64,000 bases of DNA from contig NZ_JAFIQT010000001.1 of NCBI RefSeq assembly GCF_017355935.1, positions 434,001 through 498,000 on the forward strand, in the 5' to 3' direction. This document shows, in pieces, positions 17,751 to 26,161 of the stretch. This DNA comes from Telluribacter humicola. Lineage in GTDB: Bacteria > Bacteroidota > Bacteroidia > Cytophagales > Spirosomataceae. Made by a program: the position numbers and the translations under genes. The stretch's first letter is position 1; each line of letters starts with the position of its first letter. A model generated the notes under the pieces. That model worked only from the letters and a program-made list of their open reading frames with translations, was not told where the DNA came from and did not search any database.

Positions 17751-18443
17751 TTGTACCCACCGATCATAGATGTAATTATACCAGCATTCAATGAAGAAAA
17801 TGCAGTTGGTAATGTGGTAAAAGACCTGCCCCGTTCAAGGGTTCGGGAAGTAGTCGTTGTAGATAATAACTCCCGCGATGACACCCGCCGGGCGGCCGAA
17901 GAAGCCGGGGCTACTGTGCTGGACGAGCCCCGCCAGGGTTACGGCTACGCCTGCCTGAAAGGGATTGAGTACCTCCGCAATAAGCCTACTCCACCGGATG
18001 TTGTCGTTTTCATTGATGCCGACTACTCCGATCACCCTGAAGAGCTCCCGCTGCTGGTAGACTATCTCACTACAAATAATCTGGACATGGTGATAGGCTC
18101 ACGGGCTTTGGGCAAGCGGGAGCCGGGCTCTATGACGCCTCAGCAGGTATTTGGCAACTGGCTCGCGACTACCCTGATCAGTCGGTTGTACGGAGTCCAT
18201 TACACTGATCTGGGGCCTTTCCGGGCAGTACGTTATACTGGGCTACTGGAAATGGACATGCAGGATACAACCTACGGCTGGACGGTAGAAATGCAGCTTA
18301 AGGCAGCAAAGATGGGCTTCCGCACGGGAGAGGTACCCGTTACCTACCGCCGCCGGATCGGGCACTCCAAGATATCTGGTACCGTTAAAGGTACCCTACT
18401 TGCCGGATATAAAATATTGAGCTGGATATTTAAGTATAGGTGA
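17751..18443 (+). CDS. Glycosyltransferase family 2 (DPM1/polyprenyl-phosphate type)
   Basis: The 230-residue GT-A enzyme opens with DVIIPAFNEENAVGNVV, continues with VVVDNNSRDDTR (nucleotide-binding Asp), and has the metal-binding FIDADYSDHPEELP motif near residue 87 and the LGPFRAVRYTG acceptor-side segment. It has no membrane anchor beyond a weak C-terminal segment, so it resembles soluble dolichol-phosphate-mannose-synthase-like enzymes that charge polyprenyl phosphate. The start is TTG 17751: no in-frame ATG lies between it and the upstream stop at 17709. It leads an operon with a T9SS protein, a membrane GT2 and a GT-C-like protein, suggesting a surface-glycan pathway. Confidence 0.85.
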   Translation: MYPPIIDVIIPAFNEENAVGNVVKDLPRSRVREVVVVDNNSRDDTRRAAEEAGATVLDEPRQGYGYACLKGIEYLRNKPTPPDVVVFIDADYSDHPEELPLLVDYLTTNNLDMVIGSRALGKREPGSMTPQQVFGNWLATTLISRLYGVHYTDLGPFRAVRYTGLLEMDMQDTTYGWTVEMQLKAAKMGFRTGEVPVTYRRRIGHSKISGTVKGTLLAGYKILSWIFKYR

Positions 18444-18488
18444 TAATTTTCAGTACTTTAGTACTATATCATCCACCCGGTTCAACTC

Positions 18489-20303
18489 ATGAATAAACAT
18501 CTACACTATGCCTTTTTGGGAGCCCTTGCAGGGATGCTCACAGTAATCAACTCCTATGGACAGGACTGCAAATCTACCTTACGGGTTGAAGGAGCCACTA
18601 CCTTCTGCGAGGGCGACAGTATTCGCCTGCTTACTTCCGCTAAGCCCAATACTACCTTTCGCTGGCTGCACAATGGTACACCGCTGCCATTACAAACCGA
18701 TACGGTACTAAGCGTAAAACAGGCGGGTGAGTACAAGCTTGAATCATCCATTCGTGAGGGATCCTGGAAAGTAGTGCAGGAGAAGCTTACAAATTTTAAT
18801 CTGTATTCGGCGGCTTTTGATGGTGAAGAACTATGGGTGACCGGCGGAGAAAACGTCCTGAGCCTGTATACCTATCCGGCTACATCTACCCATGTAGCAC
18901 TAGGCATCAAAGCAGATGGCTCGGTTTACAAGCGGGAGGAAACGCATCCCAAGGCGCCCTACTACAAGATCAAATTTGCGGAGGTAAGGAGCCAGGACAG
19001 CCGAAAACTCCCTTTCGGATGGCGATTAGGAGACCGGGTGGGCGAGGTAACCAATGACGGAGGGGCTACCTGGCAACCTATTTCTTTCAGCGGAGTTATT
19101 AATACCGGCCTAATTGATTTCTCTGATGGTTATTTAAAAGATCCCGCTAATGGTGTTTTAGTGGGCAAATTATACAGTCATAAAATTGCCGGATCGTCGC
19201 AACTGGTCATGCGCTTCCAGAATAATCAGGCAATCCCGGTTGAGATATTCTCAAATGGCGTCAGAGGAGGCTATGGGAACGTACCTTATGAGGAGCATAT
19301 CAGTGGTCTTTTCTTTGCGAATGATAATATTGGCTATGTGGTGTCCGGCAAGGGAGGCATTGCCCGCACTACCAATGGTGGCCTTACCTGGGCTGTCGTA
19401 AGAGACAGAAAGACCGATAGCAAGCCATTGAATGGTGTTTACTTTGCCAGCCCGTCGGTGGGTTGGGTAGTTGGAAGCAACGGACTTATCTACAAAACTA
19501 CCGACGCAGGAGAGACCTGGGAGGATCAGTCGGTAGCGGAGCCTTATACCTTTACCCAAGTCCATTTTGTAGATCATGACCGGGGGTATACTATTGGGTT
19601 TGAGGGTACTGATTATATGAACTTGAATGGAATACTGCTGGAAACAGCCAACGGAGGTAAGTCTTGGACTCGGGTAACCCTGCCTGAGCAGCCTCCGTTC
19701 AACGACATTCTGTTTACTGATCCGGACCACGGCTGGATTATCGGTAATAATGGTACCGTCTTACAATATTCAGCTTCGTACTGCACTTCGGAATCTGATC
19801 CTGTTACTGTTGTAGTAAATCCTCGGCCAGCTCAGCCTACCATTACCGCCAACGCAGATATGAAGCTGGTATCTAGTGCTACTTCGGGGAATCAGTGGTA
19901 CTTCAATGGCACAGCCATCACCGGAGCTACGGCTGCTGAATATACCCCTGCCCAGTCCGGACGCTATACCGTACAAACCAATCAGACAGGATGCAGCAGT
20001 GCTATGTCCGAAGCTTTTGAATTTGTAGTCACGGCTACCGATCCGGCTATGACGGGTTCAGTTATTGTCTATCCCAATCCGACTAGCGATCAGTTGCATG
20101 TATCTCTGAAAGATCTGACCGGTGCTGTGCATATAGAGCTAATAAGTCCGGATGGACGAATGGTTGGACAGAAGCAGGTATCTTCTACAAATCAACAAAG
20201 TGTTATACCTTTGGAGCTGAAAGGACTGGCTCCGGGAGCTTATGTGGTTAGGGTTCGGAGTTCTGCCTTTACTAAAACCAGTAAGGTGATTCTGAACCAA
20301 TAG
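18489..20303 (+). CDS. T9SS-secreted YCF48/BNR-like beta-propeller protein
   Basis: The 604-residue protein has a signal peptide (to about residue 25, SYGQDC), an Ig-like segment, then a propeller with repeated GG(L/K)(T/S)W and GWxxGxxG patterns (for example TTNGGLTWAVV, GWVVGSNGLIYKTTDAGETWE, HGWIIGNNGTV) typical of YCF48/Hcf136 and sialidase BNR repeats. A second Ig-like region with NQWYFNGTAI follows. The last ~80 residues are a type A T9SS sorting domain (VYPNPTSDQLHVSL ... GAYVVRV). It lies 45 bp after one GT2 gene and 5 bp before another, so it is probably exported to the surface with the glycan product. The ligand is unknown. Confidence 0.85.
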   Translation: MNKHLHYAFLGALAGMLTVINSYGQDCKSTLRVEGATTFCEGDSIRLLTSAKPNTTFRWLHNGTPLPLQTDTVLSVKQAGEYKLESSIREGSWKVVQEKLTNFNLYSAAFDGEELWVTGGENVLSLYTYPATSTHVALGIKADGSVYKREETHPKAPYYKIKFAEVRSQDSRKLPFGWRLGDRVGEVTNDGGATWQPISFSGVINTGLIDFSDGYLKDPANGVLVGKLYSHKIAGSSQLVMRFQNNQAIPVEIFSNGVRGGYGNVPYEEHISGLFFANDNIGYVVSGKGGIARTTNGGLTWAVVRDRKTDSKPLNGVYFASPSVGWVVGSNGLIYKTTDAGETWEDQSVAEPYTFTQVHFVDHDRGYTIGFEGTDYMNLNGILLETANGGKSWTRVTLPEQPPFNDILFTDPDHGWIIGNNGTVLQYSASYCTSESDPVTVVVNPRPAQPTITANADMKLVSSATSGNQWYFNGTAITGATAAEYTPAQSGRYTVQTNQTGCSSAMSEAFEFVVTATDPAMTGSVIVYPNPTSDQLHVSLKDLTGAVHIELISPDGRMVGQKQVSSTNQQSVIPLELKGLAPGAYVVRVRSSAFTKTSKVILNQ

Positions 20304-20308
20304 TTATT

Positions 20309-21766
20309 TTGTCCGAAATCCTGTCCTACATCGTTCTTGCTCTGTACCTACTGCCCATGCTGTTTATCTTCGGATATAGCCTGACGCAGCTGAATCTGGT
20401 CATTTTGTACTGGAAAGAGAAGAAAGAAAAGGTAAAAAAGGAGGAGGGGAAAGGAGAAGAGGTGATAGATTGGCCGAAGGTGACGGTACAGTTGCCGGTG
20501 TACAATGAGCGCTACGTAGTAGAGCGGCTGATTGATGCCATCGTGGCTTTTGATTATCCGCGTGATCGGCTGGAGATTCAGGTACTTGACGATTCTACGG
20601 ACGATACTACCGAGATCATAGCCCGTAAAGCCGCCCACTTCCAGGCGCAGGGTTTTTGGATACAACATATTCGGCGTCCTGAACGTACCGGCTACAAAGC
20701 GGGTGCCCTGGGCTATGGCCTTGAAAGGGCTCAGGGTGAGTTTATCGCCATTTTTGATGCTGACTTTCTGCCACCCGCTGATTTCCTGCAAAGAACAGTA
20801 CCTTACTTTCAAAACTCTGAGGTAGGCGTAGTCCAGTCGCGCTGGGGACACCTTAACGAAGACTATTCCCTCATTACCCAGATGCAGTCCTTCGGGCTGG
20901 ATGCCCACTTCACCATCGAACAGGTAGGCCGCAATACGGGGGGGCATTTTATCAACTTCAACGGTACCGCCGGGATCTGGCGCAAAGCTACCATCGGAGA
21001 TGCCGGAGGATGGTCGGCCGATACCCTTACCGAAGACCTGGACCTGAGCTACCGCGCCCAGCGGCGAGGATGGCGGTTTGTGTACCTGGAGGACCTGGTG
21101 TCGCCGGCTGAGCTACCCGTAACCATGACTGCCGTCAAGTCGCAGCAGTACCGCTGGACCAAGGGAGCCGCCGAGTGCGTCCGCAAGAATCTGCTCCCAG
21201 TATGGAAGGACCGTACGCTCCCGCTGGCTACCAAATTGCACGGGTCGTTTCACCTGCTGAATAGCGCCGTATTTATCTGTACTCTGCTGATCGCTCTGCT
21301 GAGCGTGCCGATGCTGTGGCTGGGAGTACCCTGGGGCTGGCTGGCCTTCTTTCAGGTGAGTATGGTTATACTGGCTACATTCTACTGGACGGCTTTTCAG
21401 AAGAAGTCCGGCATCTGGGACTTTATTTTTCTGTTTCCGACCTTCCTGGCCATTATGCTCGGACTTTCCCTGCACAATGCGGTGGCCGTTATGGAGGGCT
21501 ATTTAGGAAAAAAATCTCCTTTTGTACGTACGCCTAAGTTTAACGTGCGTAACCGCCGGGACCGCTGGCAGAGCAACGCCTATAACGTCCGGCGCATACC
21601 GCCCCTGACCTGGATGGAAATGGTACTGGTACTTTACTTTGCCGTAGGCTTAGTATATGGGCTAACGACAGGGCAGTACGGGGCGGTAGGCTTTCACCTG
21701 TTGCTGGTGCTGGGGTACAGCTTTGTTGCTTTCTACTCAGTACGTCATTCCCTCGTAAAGCCATGA
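20309..21766 (+). CDS. Membrane glycosyltransferase family 2 (cellulose-synthase-like, processive type)
   Basis: The 485-residue inner-membrane GT2 has an N-terminal membrane helix, then VQLPVYNERYVVERLIDAI, VLDDSTDDTTE, the FDADFLPPADF metal motif, the TEDLDLSYRAQRRGW catalytic-base region and the QQYRWTKGAAEC motif of processive synthases (Q-x-x-R-W). At least four C-terminal membrane segments follow. A Lys/Glu-rich linker (about residues 37-55) is unusual but not alarming. The start is TTG 20309, only 5 bp after the previous stop. It overlaps the next gene by 4 bp, so coupling is likely. Beta-glucan or mannan synthesis are both possible. Confidence 0.87.
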   Translation: MSEILSYIVLALYLLPMLFIFGYSLTQLNLVILYWKEKKEKVKKEEGKGEEVIDWPKVTVQLPVYNERYVVERLIDAIVAFDYPRDRLEIQVLDDSTDDTTEIIARKAAHFQAQGFWIQHIRRPERTGYKAGALGYGLERAQGEFIAIFDADFLPPADFLQRTVPYFQNSEVGVVQSRWGHLNEDYSLITQMQSFGLDAHFTIEQVGRNTGGHFINFNGTAGIWRKATIGDAGGWSADTLTEDLDLSYRAQRRGWRFVYLEDLVSPAELPVTMTAVKSQQYRWTKGAAECVRKNLLPVWKDRTLPLATKLHGSFHLLNSAVFICTLLIALLSVPMLWLGVPWGWLAFFQVSMVILATFYWTAFQKKSGIWDFIFLFPTFLAIMLGLSLHNAVAVMEGYLGKKSPFVRTPKFNVRNRRDRWQSNAYNVRRIPPLTWMEMVLVLYFAVGLVYGLTTGQYGAVGFHLLLVLGYSFVAFYSVRHSLVKP

Positions 21767-23079
21767 GCCGCTACGGGCAGTGGAGTTGGATTGTAGGTTC
21801 CCTGATTGGCCACGCGTGGCTGGCCTATGCTACCCCCCGTACCGATACCTCGCAGCTACTGCTCCTCTGGTGCGGGTTGTTTCTGTTGTACGCTTTCCTG
21901 TTGAGCAAGCGGGTGGAAAAAGACTTTCTGCTTTTAGTAGGAGCGGCACTCTTGTTTCGGCTGGTATGGATGTTTGCCATGGCCGTGCTTTCGGACGATG
22001 TGTACCGCTTTATCTGGGATGGCCGACTCCTGTCGCACGGCTATAATCCTTTTCTGTACCTGCCTTCTCAGATTATAGATACGGGTTGGGCGCAGGAGGT
22101 AGGGCTGGGGCAGGAGCTTTTTCAGAAACTAAATTCTCCTGACTACTATACCGTTTATCCGCCCCTGTTGCAGGGTTGGTTTGCGGTAGCTACATGTCTG
22201 GGAGAGAGTACCTACTGGGCTACGGTTTGGTTAAAGGTACCTCTACTACTGGCAGAAGCCGGTTCGCTGTGGCTACTTTATCAACTGGTAAAGGAGAAGG
22301 ATGAAAAGAAAGCCCGCTGGGCGATACTGCTGTATGGCTTGAACCCATTGGTTATAGCGGAATTGACGGGAAATATCCACTATGAAGGGTTGACCATTTT
22401 CTTTCTGCTGGCGTGCTTCTACTTTTGGAACAAGCAGCGACTCTATCTTTCGGCTGTTATGCTGGCGCTGGCGGTAGGGGCAAAGTTGCTGCCGCTCATC
22501 TTCCTGCCCCTGCTGATCAGTCGGCTGAAATTTAGGGAACAGCTAATGTATGTAGCGATAGTAGGTACTTGTGTGCTGCTTCCGTTCCTGCCTTTCCTGG
22601 ATTGGGCCATCTGGTACAACATGTCCGATAGCCTCGGGCTGTACTTCCAGCGCTTCGAGTTCAATGCCGGGCTGTACTACCTGCTCCGGGCCCTAGGTAC
22701 CTGGCTGGTCGGCTATAATCCAATAGGTACGCTGGGGCCGGTGCTATCACTGATAAGCCTTTCGACCATTCTTTTTCTATCCTTCTATCGGAAGCTCCCC
22801 TTTTCCTTCTACGAGCGGGCCCTGTTGATCCTGACGGTGTACTTGTTGTGTGCCACTACGGTTCATCCGTGGTACGTAGTACCCCTGGTAGCGCTGGGCG
22901 GACTGACCCAATTCAGGTATCCGGTCGTGTGGTCGGTGCTACTGCCTTTGACGTACATCTCTTACGGCAACGTCCCTTTTTCCGAAAGCCTATGGGTCGT
23001 AGCGGTTGAGTACCTGGTGGTGGGGGGATGGCTGGTAGCGGAGCTTTTGAGGCGAAAAAGTGGAAGAGCAATGGTGTGA
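21763..23079 (+). CDS. GT-C-like polytopic mannosyltransferase (GT87/DUF2029-type)
   Basis: The 438-residue polytopic membrane protein has about 11 hydrophobic segments. The first periplasmic loop carries SDDVYRFIWDGRLLSHGYNPF, where paired acidic residues after the first membrane segments are the mark of GT-C enzymes that use polyprenyl-phosphate-linked sugars. YYTVYPPLLQ and NPLVIAELTGNIHYEG are also typical of GT87/GT39-like proteins. ATG 21763 overlaps the stop of the previous gene (ATGA), so translation is probably coupled. Together with the first GT2, which would supply the polyprenyl-phosphate sugar, it completes a plausible glycan assembly line. Confidence 0.82.
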   Translation: MSRYGQWSWIVGSLIGHAWLAYATPRTDTSQLLLLWCGLFLLYAFLLSKRVEKDFLLLVGAALLFRLVWMFAMAVLSDDVYRFIWDGRLLSHGYNPFLYLPSQIIDTGWAQEVGLGQELFQKLNSPDYYTVYPPLLQGWFAVATCLGESTYWATVWLKVPLLLAEAGSLWLLYQLVKEKDEKKARWAILLYGLNPLVIAELTGNIHYEGLTIFFLLACFYFWNKQRLYLSAVMLALAVGAKLLPLIFLPLLISRLKFREQLMYVAIVGTCVLLPFLPFLDWAIWYNMSDSLGLYFQRFEFNAGLYYLLRALGTWLVGYNPIGTLGPVLSLISLSTILFLSFYRKLPFSFYERALLILTVYLLCATTVHPWYVVPLVALGGLTQFRYPVVWSVLLPLTYISYGNVPFSESLWVVAVEYLVVGGWLVAELLRRKSGRAMV

Positions 23080-23101
23080 GGGAGGTCAAGATTCGGTTCT
23101 A

Positions 23102-24340
23102 TCAATAAACCTGGATCGGCGTCTGATGATTCACTGGAATGGGTTGACAATTAACCAGGCAACGTACCAACAACATCAACGGATAGACAACATCAAACCA
23201 ACCCGGTATATTCGATAGGTACATCCCTAGTAAGATAAACCCAGCCGTGATACCAAAATAAGTGGCTCTACCTTTCGACGTTGTAGTGGTACCAGTAGCC
23301 CAGTAAACCAGCGGTACATGAAGCGGCAGTAAGTACAGTAGCGTTGGGTTCCAGGCCGTAACGCCATCATCCCGTATGAGCCAAAGTACAACTAGAAACC
23401 AGCCAACAAATCCCGACACACCGAATAAGAGCCAATCTAACCAGCGATCAACTCTTCTCCCCCTGAGATACCGCCCAATCGTAAACCCTATAACGAGAAT
23501 ACTGAGTAGTGTAAATACAACGTCTGGCTCAGCAACGAAGGGAACCGGCTGACGAACCACTTTTTCGGCTGCAAACAGCGTTGGTTCACTTTGCACAAGC
23601 GGTACCACCTGACCATTCGCCTGCCTGATCGTAGCGTGACGCAGCTGGTCAGACAGCTGATCGGGCAGATACATGGCCTGCCAGCCATCTGTCTGCTCAT
23701 CGGATGGATAACCCAGAGCCAGGTTCATACCCAACTGATACCAGGGCTTCCCAGTTAGATAATCATTCATCCAATCCCGGTACGACTTACCCGTCATGCG
23801 GGAGCGGGATGGTATGGTCAGACTATCCCCACAGGCCTGAGCAATCATGTCGCGGGGGCGTGTAGCACAATTATCGTAGTAAAATTTATAGCGGTAGTAC
23901 CGGTTTTGGGGCAGATAGTTTTCTTCCAAAGCGGCAAATAGTTGCTGGCGTTGGGAAGGAGAAAGATTCAGCGCCTGCTCCTGTATGCTGCGGTTGGCCT
24001 GCTGGTAGTAGTAGGCCACCCTATTGATATTGTGAATATCTATATAGTAGAGCAGAGTACCCTGTATGAATTTAAGTATAAACCAGTCGGCTCTGTAATT
24101 AAACCCACCATAGCTGTAGTTCTGATCAATACCAAAGATGGGATCAACAATACGTATTTCGGTATGGCCAAAAGCGGACGATATATCATCATCGCCGGGG
24201 CCGTAGGTGATCAGGCTGACCCGAGCCGCAGGAGAAAGTTGCTGACTGAATGAATGATGATTTCCCAACCCCAAAACACCGACTACTAGCGAGAGGTAGA
24301 ATAGCGATTGTGCGATACCTTGTCTACTGGGCTTTGACAC
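23102..24340 (-). CDS. DUF4105 envelope protein
   Basis: The protein begins with a signal peptide when read from GTG 24340 (SKPSRQGIAQ, hydrophobic core, cleavage near SFSQ). A longer reading frame from ATG 24457 exists, but its first 39 residues do not look like an export signal, so I prefer the GTG. The mature N-terminal domain matches DUF4105 (VSLITYGPGDDDISSAFGHTEIRIVDP ... YSYGGFNYRADWF), with conserved His and Cys (YYDNCATRPRDMI) that suggest a papain-like fold. The C-terminal third has about five membrane segments. The biochemical role is unknown. It is convergent with the GT operon and leaves a 22-bp gap. Confidence 0.82.
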   Translation of the reverse strand: MSKPSRQGIAQSLFYLSLVVGVLGLGNHHSFSQQLSPAARVSLITYGPGDDDISSAFGHTEIRIVDPIFGIDQNYSYGGFNYRADWFILKFIQGTLLYYIDIHNINRVAYYYQQANRSIQEQALNLSPSQRQQLFAALEENYLPQNRYYRYKFYYDNCATRPRDMIAQACGDSLTIPSRSRMTGKSYRDWMNDYLTGKPWYQLGMNLALGYPSDEQTDGWQAMYLPDQLSDQLRHATIRQANGQVVPLVQSEPTLFAAEKVVRQPVPFVAEPDVVFTLLSILVIGFTIGRYLRGRRVDRWLDWLLFGVSGFVGWFLVVLWLIRDDGVTAWNPTLLYLLPLHVPLVYWATGTTTTSKGRATYFGITAGFILLGMYLSNIPGWFDVVYPLMLLVRCLVNCQPIPVNHQTPIQVY

Positions 24341-24545
24341 TATACTAGTTATGTTACCGCCGCTTTGTGATCGGGTTGACGTTTGACCTTCTGTGTCCGT
24401 AAAGCTATATGGATGATTAATGACTCTATCTTTTCCAGTCCAGCGAATGGTAGGCATATCATTTATTTTAAACAGGAACGGTTGCTTCTACCTTTAATTG
24501 GAGGGATTACCTTCTTTTTTCTGTCCTGCTTTCTTCCTTCACCGC

Positions 24546-26024
24546 TCATTTATTCCCCGAAAATTCTGGGTTTGGTTTCATCATCTGAGCATTTACCTCT
24601 CTGCCCCAGCTATGTAGTTTGTTAGTAAGCGTAGCGGCTAGTTGAGGCTCCTGAGTAAGGAGGTTATTACGTTCGCCGGGATCAGCTTTCAGGTTGAATA
24701 GCTCCTGTGAATGGTCTTCAAAGTACTCTATGAGCTTGTAGTCGCCTTCCCGGATGGCCCAGCCGGGACGACCACCCTGGTTGCTGTAGTGCGGGTAGTG
24801 CCAGTAAAGTGGGCGTTGTGGGAAAGTTCGTTGCTGGAGCAGCGGCACCAGGCTTTTGCCGTCAGTAGTACTGGTATTTTTTATTCCAGCCATATCCATG
24901 AGGGTAGGGTAGAGGTCGGTAAGTGTAACCGGTACCTGAGATACGTAAGGCTTTTGGCGGCCTTTTGGTAATAACACCAAGAGTGGTACCCGGATACCGC
25001 CTTCGTAGAGGTACCCCTTACCGTCCCGTAGCGGATAGTTGGAGGTAGCGGGCGTATTGGGACCTTCCTCCACCGACAAACCGCCATTATCCGATGTAAA
25101 TATCACCACCGTATTCTGGTCCAGCCCCAACTCTTCCAGTTTCCGCAGTACCCGCCCCACGCTCTGGTCCATGCTTTCGATCATGGCGGCATAAATATGA
25201 TTCCGCTGGGTACCTTCGGTGGGTACTTTTTGCTGGTACTTAGCGATCAAATCCTGCTTAGCCCGCATCGGAATGTGTACAGCGTAGTGCGCCAGGTACA
25301 GCAGGAATGGTCGGGCCTCGCCAGGTCGGGCCTCGTTCGGCTTGTCTTTTTGCTGAGTCAAAAACTGCTCGGCCTCATCGGTAAGGCGGTCGGTGAGGTA
25401 CTCACCGTCAGTACCCTGCTCGAGGCCGAGCATTTGTTCTTGGCCGGTCTGGCGGTGCCGGTAGGGATAGAAGTAGTTGATGGGGCTACCGCTGTGGTTG
25501 CCGGCAATGTTGCTATCGAAGCCCTGCTGCTGCGGTCCATAGCCTTCGCCGCCCAGGTGCCACTTGCCAATATGCGCTGTGGTATAGCCTGCTTCCTTAA
25601 GTACCTCTGGTAGGGTAGTAGCGTTGAGTGGTAATTCGGGCAGGAGCTGCGCCCGGAGCATTTTCTGCGAAGGCCGGTCGGTGCGGCCGGGTAGCCAGTC
25701 GGTAATCTGCAGGCGGGCCGGGTGCTGGCCGGTCAGGAGCGAAGCGCGGGTTGGAGAGCATACCGGTGAGGGCGCATAGGCCTGCTTAAACTGTACCGAG
25801 CGGGCTGCCATCCGGTCCAGGTTTGGGGTCTGGTAGTAGGTACTGCCGTTGAAGCCCACATCGGCCCAGCCCAGATCATCCATCAGGATAATGACGAAGT
25901 TCGGTTTCTGGGTGTTCCTGGACGTAGTAGTTCCTGTTTTTGTGCCGGAGCGCTGGCAGCCGAAGTGGATAAACAAAAATAGACCTAGCAGTACCAGGAG
26001 GCAGGTTTGTGGCTTAGGGTTCAT
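24546..26024 (-). CDS. Lipoprotein sulfatase (arylsulfatase family)
   Basis: This alkaline-phosphatase-fold sulfatase of about 492 residues removes sulfate esters. The start ATG 26024 gives a lipoprotein signal (FLFIHFGC, Cys23); an upstream ATG at 26072 would add 16 residues with no export logic. Metal-binding Asp pair MDDLGWADVG is followed by CSPTR (Cys89), where Cys is converted to formylglycine by a maturase not present here. GKWHLGG and the IFTSDNGG motif complete the active site. A 15-bp tandem duplication (25309-25335) repeats EARPG in the middle of the protein. It is the last gene of the sulfatase set. Confidence 0.9.
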   Translation of the reverse strand: MNPKPQTCLLVLLGLFLFIHFGCQRSGTKTGTTTSRNTQKPNFVIILMDDLGWADVGFNGSTYYQTPNLDRMAARSVQFKQAYAPSPVCSPTRASLLTGQHPARLQITDWLPGRTDRPSQKMLRAQLLPELPLNATTLPEVLKEAGYTTAHIGKWHLGGEGYGPQQQGFDSNIAGNHSGSPINYFYPYRHRQTGQEQMLGLEQGTDGEYLTDRLTDEAEQFLTQQKDKPNEARPGEARPFLLYLAHYAVHIPMRAKQDLIAKYQQKVPTEGTQRNHIYAAMIESMDQSVGRVLRKLEELGLDQNTVVIFTSDNGGLSVEEGPNTPATSNYPLRDGKGYLYEGGIRVPLLVLLPKGRQKPYVSQVPVTLTDLYPTLMDMAGIKNTSTTDGKSLVPLLQQRTFPQRPLYWHYPHYSNQGGRPGWAIREGDYKLIEYFEDHSQELFNLKADPGERNNLLTQEPQLAATLTNKLHSWGREVNAQMMKPNPEFSGNK

Positions 26025-26058
26025 ACAAAGAAATGGTAAATAGCAGGCTCCATTAGAT

Positions 26059-26102
26059 AAAGCAAAACCCACTAACTATTTAACGTTAGTGGGTTTTGCT
26101 TT
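26059..26102 (-). terminator. Terminator between two sulfatase genes
   Basis: An 18-bp perfect stem (26059-26076 with 26085-26102) and an 8-nt loop lie 59 bp after the stop of the 26162-27604 gene. The A/T-rich outer ends allow termination in either direction. It suggests that the last sulfatase gene may have its own promoter or receives read-through only. Confidence 0.8.
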
Positions 26103-26161
26103 ACATCCGTGTACACTACATGGTAAACGGCTTTTCAATCTTCACCTACTAGGAGTAGCTG

